A stretch of 40,198 nt of DNA from Amycolatopsis thailandensis (GTDB taxonomy: Bacteria > Actinomycetota > Actinomycetes > Mycobacteriales > Pseudonocardiaceae). The translations under genes and the position numbers were made by a program. The first letter of the stretch is position 1; each line of letters opens with the position of its first letter. Positions 19,048 through 27,468 of the stretch are shown here, piece by piece. The notes beneath the pieces are model-generated. The model did not search any database, was not told where the DNA came from, and saw nothing but the letters and a program-made list of their open reading frames with translations. Where the stretch lies: NCBI RefSeq assembly GCF_002234405.1, contig NZ_NMQT01000017.1, positions 1 through 40,198 on the forward strand. The letters run 5' to 3'.

Positions 19048-20468
19048 CCCGTCCCACCCGCCGCGGACACCGCACGGCCTGCCTGCGCCGGATCCAGCGC
19101 GGCCCCGCGCGGAACCAGTGCCAGCAATCCATTCGGAACCGGTTGCCGTTCGGCTTGGCCGTAACCGAGGGAAGCGAGTGCCTCAGTGCTCGCCACCGGG
19201 TACTTCTGGCCCGTGTCGGTGACGACGTAGACCGTGCCGGAACCGGATTCCGCCACCACCGCGCCTCCCGACGGAGGCACGAAGACAGCGTCGGCGACCA
19301 GCGCGTCCGTGCGCGCCGTCACCGGGATCGCCTTCGCACCTTGCGGCAACGGGACCTGTGCGGAGATAACGATTCGAGAACCCTGCGCGCATAGCGTCAC
19401 GGACTGTCCGGTAACGGGCGCTTTTCGCGGGATCCGGTCCGGATACTCGGCGGGATCGGCCCCGCCGGCCCTCGCCGCGCCCACCTTCGCCACCGCGGCG
19501 ACGTCGGCCGCGCGCACCGCGACGGGGGCCGGGACGCCGCTGTAGGCGTCGGCGTTCTGCGGCGTGTTGATCAGCAGGCTCGCCTCGGTCTGGCCGATCG
19601 GTTCGAGTCCGTCGGCGTGGACGAGGTAGTACGACGTCGCGTCGCCGGGCGAAGCCATCGCGTCGACGACGCCGAGCACCGAACCGACCTTCGTCGCGGT
19701 ACCGCCGACCTTCGGACCGGGCCGCCCGGCGTCCTCGACCGCGCGGTAGGCCAGATCGCGTCCGGCGGCGACGGTGCCGATCCACCGGGACGACACCGCG
19801 ATCGCCGGGTAGGTGTCGAACTGCAGCGCCGTGGCGGCTTCCGCGGTGAGCTTGTAGCGGCGTCCGGCCGTCACGAGATACCGGTCGCCCTCGGGGACGC
19901 GGACCACGACGGCCTGGTCCTTCGGCAGATCGACCCCGGCGGCGGGCGCGCCGAGGAGCACCGTCGTCTCCGGTTCGGCCGACGCGGGCGCGTCCTGGGT
20001 CGTCCGCGAGCAGCTCGTCCACGGGGTCTTCACCAGCGCGGCGGCCGCGGGCAGCGAGTCGGGGGCGCCGGGGATGCCGATCTGCGAACCGCGCGGGGCC
20101 TTCGCGAGCTTGTCCGAAGGGACGGTCACAGTGGCCTCGCCGTTGCCACCCGCCATCAGCCGCGCGGAGGCGTAGTTGAGCACGGGATGCAGCGCGCCGT
20201 CCTGACCGAGGATGTAACGCGCGCCGGTGCCCTCCTCGACGATCACCTTGCCGCCCGCCAGCCAGTCCTTGCCGCCGGAGGGGTTCAGCAGGCCGATCAC
20301 GCCGAACACCGCGGTGACCAGCAGCGCGACGCCGAGGCCGCACAGGGTGCCGATGACCAGCCTGCGGCTCGGGGCGACCGGATGGTTGGCGTCAGCCGAG
20401 ACCAGTGCCGAAACCAGTCTCCGGCGGAGGAATTGGTAGGCCTGGATCTGGTCCCGCTGCGTCCACAC
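19044..20468 (-). CDS. eccB: Type VII secretion core component EccB
   Basis: A protein of 474 residues. The cytoplasmic start WTQRDQIQAYQFLRRRLVSALV, the single transmembrane helix (about 38-61) and the long periplasmic domain with repeated strand motifs (for example YILGQDGALHPVLNYASARL) are characteristic of EccB, the subunit that links the ESX inner-membrane complex to the periplasm. Two cysteines in the periplasmic part (TSCSRT and VTLCAQGS) could form the usual disulphide. GTG start. It is divergent from eccE over 148 bases and coupled by a GTGA overlap to two response regulators. Confidence 0.95.
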   Translation of the reverse strand: MWTQRDQIQAYQFLRRRLVSALVSADANHPVAPSRRLVIGTLCGLGVALLVTAVFGVIGLLNPSGGKDWLAGGKVIVEEGTGARYILGQDGALHPVLNYASARLMAGGNGEATVTVPSDKLAKAPRGSQIGIPGAPDSLPAAAALVKTPWTSCSRTTQDAPASAEPETTVLLGAPAAGVDLPKDQAVVVRVPEGDRYLVTAGRRYKLTAEAATALQFDTYPAIAVSSRWIGTVAAGRDLAYRAVEDAGRPGPKVGGTATKVGSVLGVVDAMASPGDATSYYLVHADGLEPIGQTEASLLINTPQNADAYSGVPAPVAVRAADVAAVAKVGAARAGGADPAEYPDRIPRKAPVTGQSVTLCAQGSRIVISAQVPLPQGAKAIPVTARTDALVADAVFVPPSGGAVVAESGSGTVYVVTDTGQKYPVASTEALASLGYGQAERQPVPNGLLALVPRGAALDPAQAGRAVSAAGGTG

Positions 20469-20616
20469 GCTCCCGTCCCCCGCCGTTCGTGCCCACCTCG
20501 TTCGAGGGTGCTCACGTTAAGTTCCGGCCCCACCGCACGGTGAGGGTAATTTTTACGCCCCTCCCCCGCGCGGGGCGCGGCTACCGTCGGGCGCGTGCAC
20601 GGAGGAGGGGAATTCC
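20469..20616. promoter_or_regulatory. eccB/eccE divergent control region
   Basis: This gap carries a local AT-rich island, GGTGAGGGTAATTTTTACG (within about 20539-20556), in otherwise GC-rich DNA. GAGGGTAAT (20542-20550) differs by one base from GTGGGTAAT, which occurs upstream of eccC and of the esx genes. TACCGT at 20582-20587 could be the -10 for eccE. A shared ESX control site is suggested, not shown. Confidence 0.4.
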
Positions 20617-21702
20617 TTGTCGGTTGAAGCCCCGGCGGTGGGGACACCCCGCCCGGCCCCGGAACAGACGCCCGCTCATGGCGTCGCGGGCGCGGCGCCG
20701 TTGCCATGGCTGCTGCCGATCCGCCCGCTCCAGGCGGCGCTCTGGGAGATCGCCGGGATCGCGATCCTGCTGGCCTTCACCGTCGACGGGATCCCGCAGG
20801 CCGCTCAGATCAGCATCACCGCTGTCGCGGGTGTCCTCGTACTGACGACGTCGGTCCGCTTCGCCGGACGCCACGCCGCGGGCTGGCTGCTCACCTGGGC
20901 CCGTTACCGGCTGAAGCGTCGCGACAAGAACGCCGTCCCCGATCCGCTGCACCGGCTCGCCGGTCCCGTCCGGGTGCGCCAGCACGTCGACCGCGCGGGC
21001 AACCGTTTCGGCGTCGCCGAGGTGGGCGACGGCTGGAGCGCCATCGTGCGGCTCACCCCCGGCGCCATGCAGCCCGGACCGGACACCCTGGCCGGCATCC
21101 TGCGCGAGGCGTACGCGAGCACCGGAATCCCCTTGTCCAGTGCGCAATTGCTGACCTGGACAGTCCCCAATGGACAGTCCTTGCTCCGGGTCCGGTGGCT
21201 GAGCGTCCGGTACCGGCCCGAGGACGCGCCGATCGCGGCGCTCGCCCGCGGCGGCGGCGAACTCGGCGCGCTGCGGAGCACCGCCTGCGCGGCGCTGTCG
21301 TTGATGGGCGCGCTGGCCGAAGCCGGGTTCGAGAGCACCGTGCTCGAAGCCGGCGAGGTGGCGGAAGAACTCCGCGTCGCGCTCGGCAGCGGCCAGGAGG
21401 CGCCTGTGGACGGATGGCGGTCCTGGGACTGGGGCGGCGCTTCGCAGGTCTGCTACCGGCCCCGGTCGGAGCGGGATCTCGCGCGGACACTGGATCTTCA
21501 CGTTCCTGGCTCGGCGTTCACCGCGACTTCGTACACGCTGTACCGCTCCCCTGGCGGGCGGGAGAAGTCCGAGGTGACCATCCGGGTCGGCGGACGCCCG
21601 GGGGCGGAGACGGCGCGGCCCAGCGGGATCGCGGTGACCCCGTTGCACGGACGGCACGCGGCGGCGGTCCGACGGACCTTGCCGCTGGCGCTGGAGAACT
21701 GA
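20617..21702 (+). CDS. eccE: Type VII secretion component EccE
   Basis: A protein of 361 residues. The Pro-rich N terminus precedes two adjacent transmembrane segments (about 42-60 and 66-85; IAGIAILLAFTVDG and ITAVAGVLVLTTSV), followed by a basic segment (RYRLKRRDKN) and a soluble domain; this layout and the position next to eccB and eccD fit EccE, the peripheral ESX membrane subunit, whose sequence is poorly conserved. TTG start, supported by GGAGGAGGGG at 20601-20610 six bases before it. It converges on eccD with two long hairpins between them. Confidence 0.85.
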   Translation: MSVEAPAVGTPRPAPEQTPAHGVAGAAPLPWLLPIRPLQAALWEIAGIAILLAFTVDGIPQAAQISITAVAGVLVLTTSVRFAGRHAAGWLLTWARYRLKRRDKNAVPDPLHRLAGPVRVRQHVDRAGNRFGVAEVGDGWSAIVRLTPGAMQPGPDTLAGILREAYASTGIPLSSAQLLTWTVPNGQSLLRVRWLSVRYRPEDAPIAALARGGGELGALRSTACAALSLMGALAEAGFESTVLEAGEVAEELRVALGSGQEAPVDGWRSWDWGGASQVCYRPRSERDLARTLDLHVPGSAFTATSYTLYRSPGGREKSEVTIRVGGRPGAETARPSGIAVTPLHGRHAAAVRRTLPLALEN

Positions 21703-21709
21703 GGGGACG

Positions 21710-21763
21710 GTCCGTGGCGGATTCCTTTCCTCTCTGAGGGTAGGGAAGGAATCCGCCACGGAC
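21710..21763 (+). terminator. Long hairpin after eccE
   Basis: GTCCGTGGCGGATTCCTTTCC (21710-21730, first base shared with the spacer) pairs with 21743-21763 with a single mismatch around a 12-nt loop. It starts 7 bases after the eccE stop. Its sequence is unrelated to family A, whose copy 3 follows 6 bases later and serves the opposite gene. Confidence 0.7.
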
Positions 21764-21769
21764 GTATAA

Positions 21770-21834
21770 CGCATTTCGTCCTCTGAATGCGGTCGTTGCG
21801 TAGGGCAACTACCGCGTTCAGAGGACGAAATGCG
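21770..21834 (-). repeat. Palindrome family A, copy 3 (after eccD)
   Basis: The arms 21770-21799 and 21805-21834 pair with only two mismatches in 30 around the 5-nt loop GTAGG; it starts CGCATTTCGTCCTCTGAATG. The right end is 9 bases from the eccD stop codon, matching the placement of copies 1 and 2. The best-preserved copy in the window. Confidence 0.88.
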
Positions 21835-21843
21835 TGAAGGGCG

Positions 21844-23220
21844 TCAGCCCCGGACGGCCTCGTAGACACCGGCGATCATGCCGACGAACGGGATCAGCGA
21901 GAGCAGCACCAGGAACTCGACGATGTCGAGAGTCCTTGCCCAGTAAGGGGAACGGCGCCCCTTCGCGACACGGGTCGCGTACGTGAGACAGACCCCCGCG
22001 GCGACGACGACGGCGCAGCCCGCGGCGAAGACGAACGAACGCGGACCACCCGCGGCGAGCCAGAAACCGGCCGAAGCCAAGGCCGCCGCGCCGAAACCGA
22101 TGAGCACGAGCCGCTGCGACCGACCGGCGAACGCGCGCGAACGCAACATCAACGCCAGCCCCAGCAGCGCGCACAAGCCCGCTTCCCAAGCCCCGCCGGA
22201 AGACGCCAGGACCACCGAAGCCGAGACAACCGTGAGCCCGAGCGCGACGAGAAGCCCGGTCAGCAACGCCTGCGCGTAGGTCGTGCCACCGATCATGTCC
22301 TCACCGAGCGAAGCGTTCTCGTCGGCGCGGAACGCGTCCATGTCGTCGGGCACGCGCGGCAAGGGCAGCCTGCCCAGCCGCAGCGCCATCATCGGCGCCA
22401 CCGCGGCCAGCGCTGTCGCCACGACGGCGACCACAGCGGCCGCGGAAACCGCGCGGACGTCGGCCAGCAGGACGATGGCGGTGGTGATCGCGCCGAGCCC
22501 GGCCGACACCGTCACCGCGACGAACCACGGCAGCCGGTCCGCCACCGAAACGGCCGCGATCACGCCGTACACGGTCACCACGGCGAGTCCGGCGGCCAGC
22601 GGCCCGGCCGACACGGAGAACAGCGGATGCGGCGGCAGGATCGACATCCCGGCCAGCAGCGCCGCACCGACCCCGGCGAGCGCGCCGGCGGCACCGGCTT
22701 GCGCGTCACCGTACGCACGGCTCAGCGCGCCACCGCCCAGCACCAGGACCAGGGCGAGCAACCCGGTCCCGATCGGCGCCAGCACACTGCCGGACGCCGC
22801 CGCCTGCACCAGCAGGCCACCGGCGAGCAACAGCACCACGGACGCGACGATGCCCGCCTTGCGCGCCACCGACGGTCCCCATCGGCCGGTGCCCGTCTCG
22901 GCGACGCTGGCGATCGAGTCGACGACGTCGTCGAACAGCAGCGGACCCCGCGGGCGCTCCCGCGGGGTCAGATGGAGGACTTCGCCGTCGCGCACTTGCG
23001 CCGCGGCGACCGTGAGCCCGAGCGCGAGCGGAGCACCGCCGAGCCGGGACAGCACCCATCCGGGATGCTCGGCCGACGCCTGCCCCGAAGCGCCCGCGAG
23101 CCGCACGAGCTGCGGGACGAGTTCGGCGAACGTGCTCTGCTGCGGCAACGCCACGTCGACGCGCGCCCGCGGTGTCACCACCGTGACGCGCCGGGTGGAG
23201 CCCGCGATCGCGGCCGTCAT
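21844..23220 (-). CDS. eccD: Type VII secretion membrane component EccD
   Basis: A protein of 458 residues. The first about 85 residues form the ubiquitin-like cytoplasmic domain (RRVTVVTPRARVDVALPQQSTFAELVPQLV, then DGEVLHLTP), and the rest is about eleven hydrophobic helices, as in EccD, the multi-spanning core of the ESX pore complex. The ATG overlaps the upstream gene's stop (ATGA). It is the last gene of a minus-strand operon running from the substrate genes at 27.3 kb down to 21.8 kb, and its end is marked by a family A palindrome. Confidence 0.93.
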   Translation of the reverse strand: MTAAIAGSTRRVTVVTPRARVDVALPQQSTFAELVPQLVRLAGASGQASAEHPGWVLSRLGGAPLALGLTVAAAQVRDGEVLHLTPRERPRGPLLFDDVVDSIASVAETGTGRWGPSVARKAGIVASVVLLLAGGLLVQAAASGSVLAPIGTGLLALVLVLGGGALSRAYGDAQAGAAGALAGVGAALLAGMSILPPHPLFSVSAGPLAAGLAVVTVYGVIAAVSVADRLPWFVAVTVSAGLGAITTAIVLLADVRAVSAAAVVAVVATALAAVAPMMALRLGRLPLPRVPDDMDAFRADENASLGEDMIGGTTYAQALLTGLLVALGLTVVSASVVLASSGGAWEAGLCALLGLALMLRSRAFAGRSQRLVLIGFGAAALASAGFWLAAGGPRSFVFAAGCAVVVAAGVCLTYATRVAKGRRSPYWARTLDIVEFLVLLSLIPFVGMIAGVYEAVRG

Positions 23221-23546
23221 GCTTCGATCGACTTGGCGGACTCGATGACCGGGGCGAACTTGGCGCTGCTGGCCTCGGCCAGTTTCTGCAGCCCGTTGTT
23301 GACCGCCTCCAGCACGATCTCGGAGATGTTGCGCGCGTCGTACTGGCGCAGCGCGCGCGGGTCGATGTCGATCGAGGTGAACCGGCCGTCACCGCGCAGC
23401 ACGACGGTGACCTCGTTCTGCCGCGAGTGCGCCTTGACCTCCATCGCCTCGACCGAACGCTGGATGCGCTGCACCTCTTCGGTCTGCTTGCGGACCTGGT
23501 CCAGCAACTCGTCCATGTCCGGCATGGCGTAGGGGTCGGTGGTCAC
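23217..23546 (-). CDS. YbaB/EbfC-family protein, EspL-like
   Basis: A protein of 109 residues: an N-terminal coiled helix (MDELLDQVRKQTEEVQRIQRSVEAMEV), a central beta sheet (NEVTVVLRGDGRFTSIDIDP) and a final helix. This is the YbaB fold. In the M. tuberculosis ESX-1 locus the YbaB-like protein EspL is encoded among the substrate genes and stabilises them, and the position here is equivalent. It begins at GTG 23546, overlapping the previous stop (GTGA), and its stop overlaps the eccD ATG. A nucleoid-binding role is less likely in this context. Confidence 0.85.
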   Translation of the reverse strand: MTTDPYAMPDMDELLDQVRKQTEEVQRIQRSVEAMEVKAHSRQNEVTVVLRGDGRFTSIDIDPRALRQYDARNISEIVLEAVNNGLQKLAEASSAKFAPVIESAKSIEA

Positions 23547-24070
23547 GAGTCTTCTCCTTCATCTGCGGTGAAATCCCGCCGGACGTGGACACTGCCCACG
23601 AACCGCCGGAAGTCTTCGCCGAGGCCGCGGGCCGCCTCGGGCGTTGCGGTGCAGGCGATCTCGAGGATCAGCCGCTCGGCCGGGCTCGCCCCCGGCACGG
23701 TCAGCTGCACCTGCGTCTGGACGAGGTCCCGCCCCTCGCCGGTGCGGATGCGCAGAACCTGCGTCACCCCCGGCGCGATCCCGGTGCCGATCACCTTGCG
23801 CCGCACCACTTCGAGCGCGGCCATCGTCCGGCCGAGCCGCTCGACGGCCTCGTCGGCGATGTCGGTGATCTGGGCCTGGTCGGGCCGCTGCCCGACGCTC
23901 AAGGTGATGTTCGGGGTGAACTCCGCGTCCGTTCCGGGATGGACGGCCACGAAGACCGCGCCCTCGGCGCCGACGGACGACGGCTCGACCGGGACCCAGC
24001 CTTCGGGGATGTCGAATCCGAGCGGGAGGGAAACCCGGTCCTGCGTCGCCATAGCACTCATTCCCGTCAC
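23543..24070 (-). CDS. Small soluble ESX-locus protein, possible Mog1/DUF1795-like fold
   Basis: A protein of 175 residues starting at GTG 24070 (GTGA overlap with the substrate gene before it); ATG 24061 is also possible. It has no signal peptide or membrane segment. LPLGFDIPEGWVPVEP, VFVAVHPG, FTPNITLSVGQRP, AVERLGRTMAALEVVRRKVI and LEIACTATPEAARGLGEDFRRFVGSV give the strand-helix pattern of PsbP/Mog1/DUF1795-like proteins, a fold also seen in mycobacterial LpqN and in the EagR effector chaperones of type VI secretion. Sandwiched between a large ESX substrate and an EspL-like gene, it may be a substrate chaperone. The fold call is tentative. Confidence 0.7.
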   Translation of the reverse strand: MTGMSAMATQDRVSLPLGFDIPEGWVPVEPSSVGAEGAVFVAVHPGTDAEFTPNITLSVGQRPDQAQITDIADEAVERLGRTMAALEVVRRKVIGTGIAPGVTQVLRIRTGEGRDLVQTQVQLTVPGASPAERLILEIACTATPEAARGLGEDFRRFVGSVHVRRDFTADEGEDS

Positions 24071-25431
24071 CACGTGCCCACGTAGGAGACCGCGTCGTCC
24101 CACGCCTCGCCGACCGCGTCCGCCGCCTGACCGGCCGCGCCGCTCACCGCGTCGACGGCCGCGCCGCCGTATTCGCCGACGGTGTCCGCGATCTTCGGCA
24201 GGTCGATGTCGATCTTCGCGCCGATCCCGGCACCGAGACCGAGGGCGACGCCCGCCTTGAAGTTGACCTTGATGTGCCCGGCGTCGTAAACCGCCTGGCC
24301 GTCGAGCTGCGCGCCGATTCCGTACTGGAGGGTGCCGCTCGCGCCGACGCCCACCCCGGCCACGTCCGCCGCGAGCTCGCCTTCGACCTTACCTCCGACG
24401 AAGGCGTTGGCGTGCACGCCGACACCGTGCGCGCCCGCCTGGAGCGAGCCGTTCACCTCGCCGCCGACGAACGCGGTCCCCTTGGCGCTGCCCGAAGCGA
24501 CGCCCCATTCCTTCTTGCCTTCGAGTTCTTCCTTGAAGGCGGCCAATTCGGCGTGACCGGACGCCTTGACGTCCCAGCCCTGCGACGAGATTTTGGCGTC
24601 CCACCCCGGAGTGAAGCCGTCCTGCTCCTGCTTCCACTTGGCGTAGGTGATCTCGGTGTTGCCCCAGGCCTTGTCACGCAGGCCTTCCGGCTTCGGCCTG
24701 CCGAACGGCGTGTCGCCGGCGCGCGGGGCGCGCGTGCCTTCGAGACCGTCCCAGGTGAGCTTCTTCCAGCCGGAATTGCCGAACCAGGAAGGATGCGAGC
24801 GAGGACGTTTGCGGCCGTCGAGCGTCTCGCCGTTGAGCCAGTACAACGGGCCGCGACCCCATTTGCCAAGCTCGTGCTCGATCCGGCCGGTGGCCTCCGG
24901 CGGGAACAGCCGCGCGAGCTCTTCGCTCAGCTCGTCGGCGATCTCCTGCGCGGCCTGCGCGGCCCGCTCACCGAGCTGGCGGGCGGCGGAGATGAACGCG
25001 TTGACCGCGTTCGCGTTCGCCGTCCGCGCCTGGCTGGTGAGCTGCGCGGCGTACTGGTCGAACTGGGCGAGGATCGAGTCCACACAGGACTTCGCGCCCT
25101 GCAGGGCCTGCGCGCCCGCGCGCAGCCGGTTGGACTGGTCGCTCAGTTTCGTGCCGAGCTCGCCGAGTTCCTGGCTCAGTTTCGCCGCGGACGTGGCGAA
25201 CGCGGTGTAGGCGTCGCCTTCCCAGGACGCGTTGAGCGCCTTCGCCGCTTTGCCGATCTCGTCCGCCCGGCCAGAAACCGTGGACGCCCGATCGCCGCAC
25301 CGCTGTCCGGCCGCGTTGAGCGCCGAAGGATCACCGGTGACGCGCCGCTGGTACTCGACCACGAGCCGCCGATAGTTCGACAGGATCGAGCTGACGACGC
25401 CCGACGCGTCGACCACACCGCTCCCCGACAC
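24067..25431 (-). CDS. Large WXG-type ESX substrate with glycine-rich repeat domain
   Basis: A protein of 454 residues. Residues 1-165 are helical with the WXG turn in LNASWEGDAYTAF (about 67-79) and a long second helix, as in ESX-secreted proteins. A middle segment (about 190-280) is rich in Trp, Lys and Gly. From about 280 to 410 runs a repetitive alternating pattern, for example AFVGGEVNGSLQAGAHGVGV and AFVGGKVEGELAADVAGVGV, suggesting amphipathic beta hairpins. The end is a Gly/Ala helix. No toxin active site is recognised. GTG start; the next gene is coupled by GTGA. Probably secreted; function unknown. Confidence 0.8.
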   Translation of the reverse strand: MSGSGVVDASGVVSSILSNYRRLVVEYQRRVTGDPSALNAAGQRCGDRASTVSGRADEIGKAAKALNASWEGDAYTAFATSAAKLSQELGELGTKLSDQSNRLRAGAQALQGAKSCVDSILAQFDQYAAQLTSQARTANANAVNAFISAARQLGERAAQAAQEIADELSEELARLFPPEATGRIEHELGKWGRGPLYWLNGETLDGRKRPRSHPSWFGNSGWKKLTWDGLEGTRAPRAGDTPFGRPKPEGLRDKAWGNTEITYAKWKQEQDGFTPGWDAKISSQGWDVKASGHAELAAFKEELEGKKEWGVASGSAKGTAFVGGEVNGSLQAGAHGVGVHANAFVGGKVEGELAADVAGVGVGASGTLQYGIGAQLDGQAVYDAGHIKVNFKAGVALGLGAGIGAKIDIDLPKIADTVGEYGGAAVDAVSGAAGQAADAVGEAWDDAVSYVGTW

Positions 25432-25433
25432 GG

Positions 25434-26510
25434 TTACCTGCCCTTCGCCGGTGAGTCAGCTCCTGCGTCGATGTCGATGTGCTGCTCGAAGTGCTTGCCG
25501 CCGTAGTTCATGTCGATGTCGATATCGATGTCCTGGCCACCCGGCGCCTGCACGGTGGACTTGCCGGTGCTCAGGTCAGTCGTGATGGTGACCGTGTTCC
25601 CGTTGCCCGCACCGGCGCCCGGAAGCGCTCCGCCGTTCGAGCCGGAACCCGCGCCGCCGCCCGCCGGTCTGTCCACCGGGATCCACGAGTCGGCGCCGCC
25701 CGGCCAGTTGCCCTGCGAGCCGTTGCCGCCCAGCGCGGGCGGCCGGTACTGGGTGAACGGCGGCGTCTCGCCCGGAGTCGTCCCACCACCGGAAGCACCA
25801 CCACCGGAACCGCCTCCCGTGCCGCCGCCGGAGCCGCCGATCGCGGCCTGTCCCGAACCGCTGGCGACCGAACCCGGCGCCTGCGGATTGGTGATCGGGG
25901 TACCGGAGACCGCCGAGTTGCCCGCCGCGCCGTTGTCCCCGGCGTCGTTGTGCCCGAACAGTTTCTGGACCTCGCCGATGATGGTGGCGATCTGGGTGAT
26001 CTGGTTGGCGAGGTCGACCACGCCGAGCGCCTTCAGCAGCGCGCCGATCGCGGTGATGAACGCGCGCAGCGAAGCACTGGTGGCGGTGGAAAGCGCGACG
26101 GCGGCGCCGTAGGTCCACGGATTCGACATCAAGCCCGCGACCGTCGGGTTCACCGCGGAGACCACCGATTTGTAAGCCGTCTGCGCGGTCTTGATCAGCG
26201 TCCCGGCCATGCCGAGCAGCTCGGCGCCCTTCTGCACGACCTGGATGATCTTGGTCAGCGAGTTCAGGGAATCGGTGATCTTCTTCATCGCCGAGTCCGA
26301 CGCGCCACCGGACCAGATCTTCTTCAGCTGCTCGGCGGCCTTCGTCACCTCGTTGTACATGGTGAGGAACTCGTTGGCCTTCTTGAGCACCTCGAGCACG
26401 TGCTTCGCGATCTGCTCCGGCTGGCCGGTGAGGATCTGCGGCAGGATGGTGATCGGCCCGCCCGAGCCCGCTGTCGCGTCCATCGCGCTTGAATTGGGGT
26501 AAGTCAGCAT
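25434..26510 (-). CDS. WXG-type ESX substrate with disordered Gly-rich tail
   Basis: A protein of 358 residues. The N-terminal half is helical with a WXG turn in LKKIWSGGASDSAMKKI (about 63-79) and hydrophobic helices at about 95-185 (GTLIKTAQTAYKSVVSAV, AFITAIGALLKALGVVDL). The second half is disordered, Gly/Ser/Pro rich (for example GGSGGGTGGGSGGGASGGG), and ends in an unusual alternating run, GGQDIDIDIDMNYGGKHFEQ, then HIDIDAGADSP. ATG 26510 has GAGGAG 7 bases before it. It lies 23 bases after a YxxxD-type gene, its likely export partner. The acidic IDIDID strand could bind metal, but that is a guess. Confidence 0.82.
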   Translation of the reverse strand: MLTYPNSSAMDATAGSGGPITILPQILTGQPEQIAKHVLEVLKKANEFLTMYNEVTKAAEQLKKIWSGGASDSAMKKITDSLNSLTKIIQVVQKGAELLGMAGTLIKTAQTAYKSVVSAVNPTVAGLMSNPWTYGAAVALSTATSASLRAFITAIGALLKALGVVDLANQITQIATIIGEVQKLFGHNDAGDNGAAGNSAVSGTPITNPQAPGSVASGSGQAAIGGSGGGTGGGSGGGASGGGTTPGETPPFTQYRPPALGGNGSQGNWPGGADSWIPVDRPAGGGAGSGSNGGALPGAGAGNGNTVTITTDLSTGKSTVQAPGGQDIDIDIDMNYGGKHFEQHIDIDAGADSPAKGR

Positions 26511-26533
26511 GTCGTCGCTCCTCAGGCCGGAAG

Positions 26534-27313
26534 TCAGACGGAAGCCGGGCGGTAGACGCTGACCTTCGCCAGGCCGTTGATGTCCGCTTCGACGATTCCG
26601 TGGTTGTAGAGCAGCCCGCCCTCTCCGGCGATGGCGATGATCGGCTTGCTGTCGGAGAACAGGAGCGGTTCGACCACGACGACGTCGCCGCTGTGCACCC
26701 CGCCGGGCACGTCACCGAAGTTGCGCGCCGTACCGGCGTAGACCTCGATGACCCCGGCCCGTGCCTGGTTGTCGGCGTCACCGGCCAGCCAGTCGTTGAA
26801 GTCCGAGACGCCGTGGAAGCGGGTGTCGGTGATCGGGTGGTCGCCGAGCTGTCCCAGCCGCGCGTCCCCCAGGTAGCGCAGCACGTTGCCGACCGACGAC
26901 GGTTCGCCGTTGGCGCCGGCGCTGTCGTTGATGGCCAGCGTCGCCAGTTCGGACGCGTGCGAGTTCCCCCAGATCGACGACGTCGATCCCGCACCGCCGC
27001 CACCGGGGCGGCCGCCGTATCCGCCCGCGACCGCCTCGTCGGCGGCCTGGTAGGCGTCGGCACTGCTCTTGATGAAGCCGTTGATCTGCTGCAGCAGCTG
27101 CAGGAGCGTGCGGACCGCGACCACCTGCTGGCTCTGCATGGCCGTGTTGGCCGCCGCCACCGCGCTGCCGAACGTGGCGAACGACATCGGCTGCAGGACG
27201 GTGCGTTCGAGGTCGGCGACGACATTGATGCCCTGCATGATGATGCCGCCCAGGTTCCCGACCGCCGAGCGCATGGCCTCGGGCTCCGCCCGGTACTCGC
27301 CCGTGCCGACCAT
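26534..27313 (-). CDS. YxxxD-type ESX substrate with unknown C-terminal domain
   Basis: A protein of 259 residues, ATG 27313 preceded by AAGGAG. Residues 1-95 form a helical hairpin (RAEPEAMRSAVGNLGGIIMQ, then SQQVVAVRTLLQLLQQINGF) with the turn SFATFG and, at the end of the second helix, the ESX export signal YQAADE (YxxxD). After a Gly-rich linker, residues about 125-259 form a globular domain (LGDARLGQLGDHPITDTRFHG and VHSGDVVVVEPLLFSDSKP) that I cannot assign. It heads the minus-strand operon and is divergent from eccC. With the adjacent WXG gene it could form a secreted heterodimer. Confidence 0.82.
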   Translation of the reverse strand: MVGTGEYRAEPEAMRSAVGNLGGIIMQGINVVADLERTVLQPMSFATFGSAVAAANTAMQSQQVVAVRTLLQLLQQINGFIKSSADAYQAADEAVAGGYGGRPGGGGAGSTSSIWGNSHASELATLAINDSAGANGEPSSVGNVLRYLGDARLGQLGDHPITDTRFHGVSDFNDWLAGDADNQARAGVIEVYAGTARNFGDVPGGVHSGDVVVVEPLLFSDSKPIIAIAGEGGLLYNHGIVEADINGLAKVSVYRPASV

Positions 27314-27394
27314 GGCTCTCCTTTTCTCGTTCCCCCACGTCTGCGCCTGTTCCAGCAGCGTAAGTTCGCCACCAGACGTGAGCGGACGGCAAAA

Positions 27395-27448
27395 GTACCC
27401 ACCGCAACGGCGGCACGAGTGGCCAGAATGATCGGCAGGATTACCCAC
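27395..27448. promoter_or_regulatory. Candidate ESX control motifs before eccC
   Basis: The divergent gap 27314-27468 holds GTACCCAC (27395-27402) and ATTACCCAC (27440-27448); on the minus strand they read GTGGGTAC and GTGGGTAAT. The second is identical to a 9-mer upstream of the esx pair at 37911-37919. Found by eye; other copies in the window were not exhaustively counted. Confidence 0.35.
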
Positions 27449-27468
27449 AAGCGGCCAGAAAGACCCTG

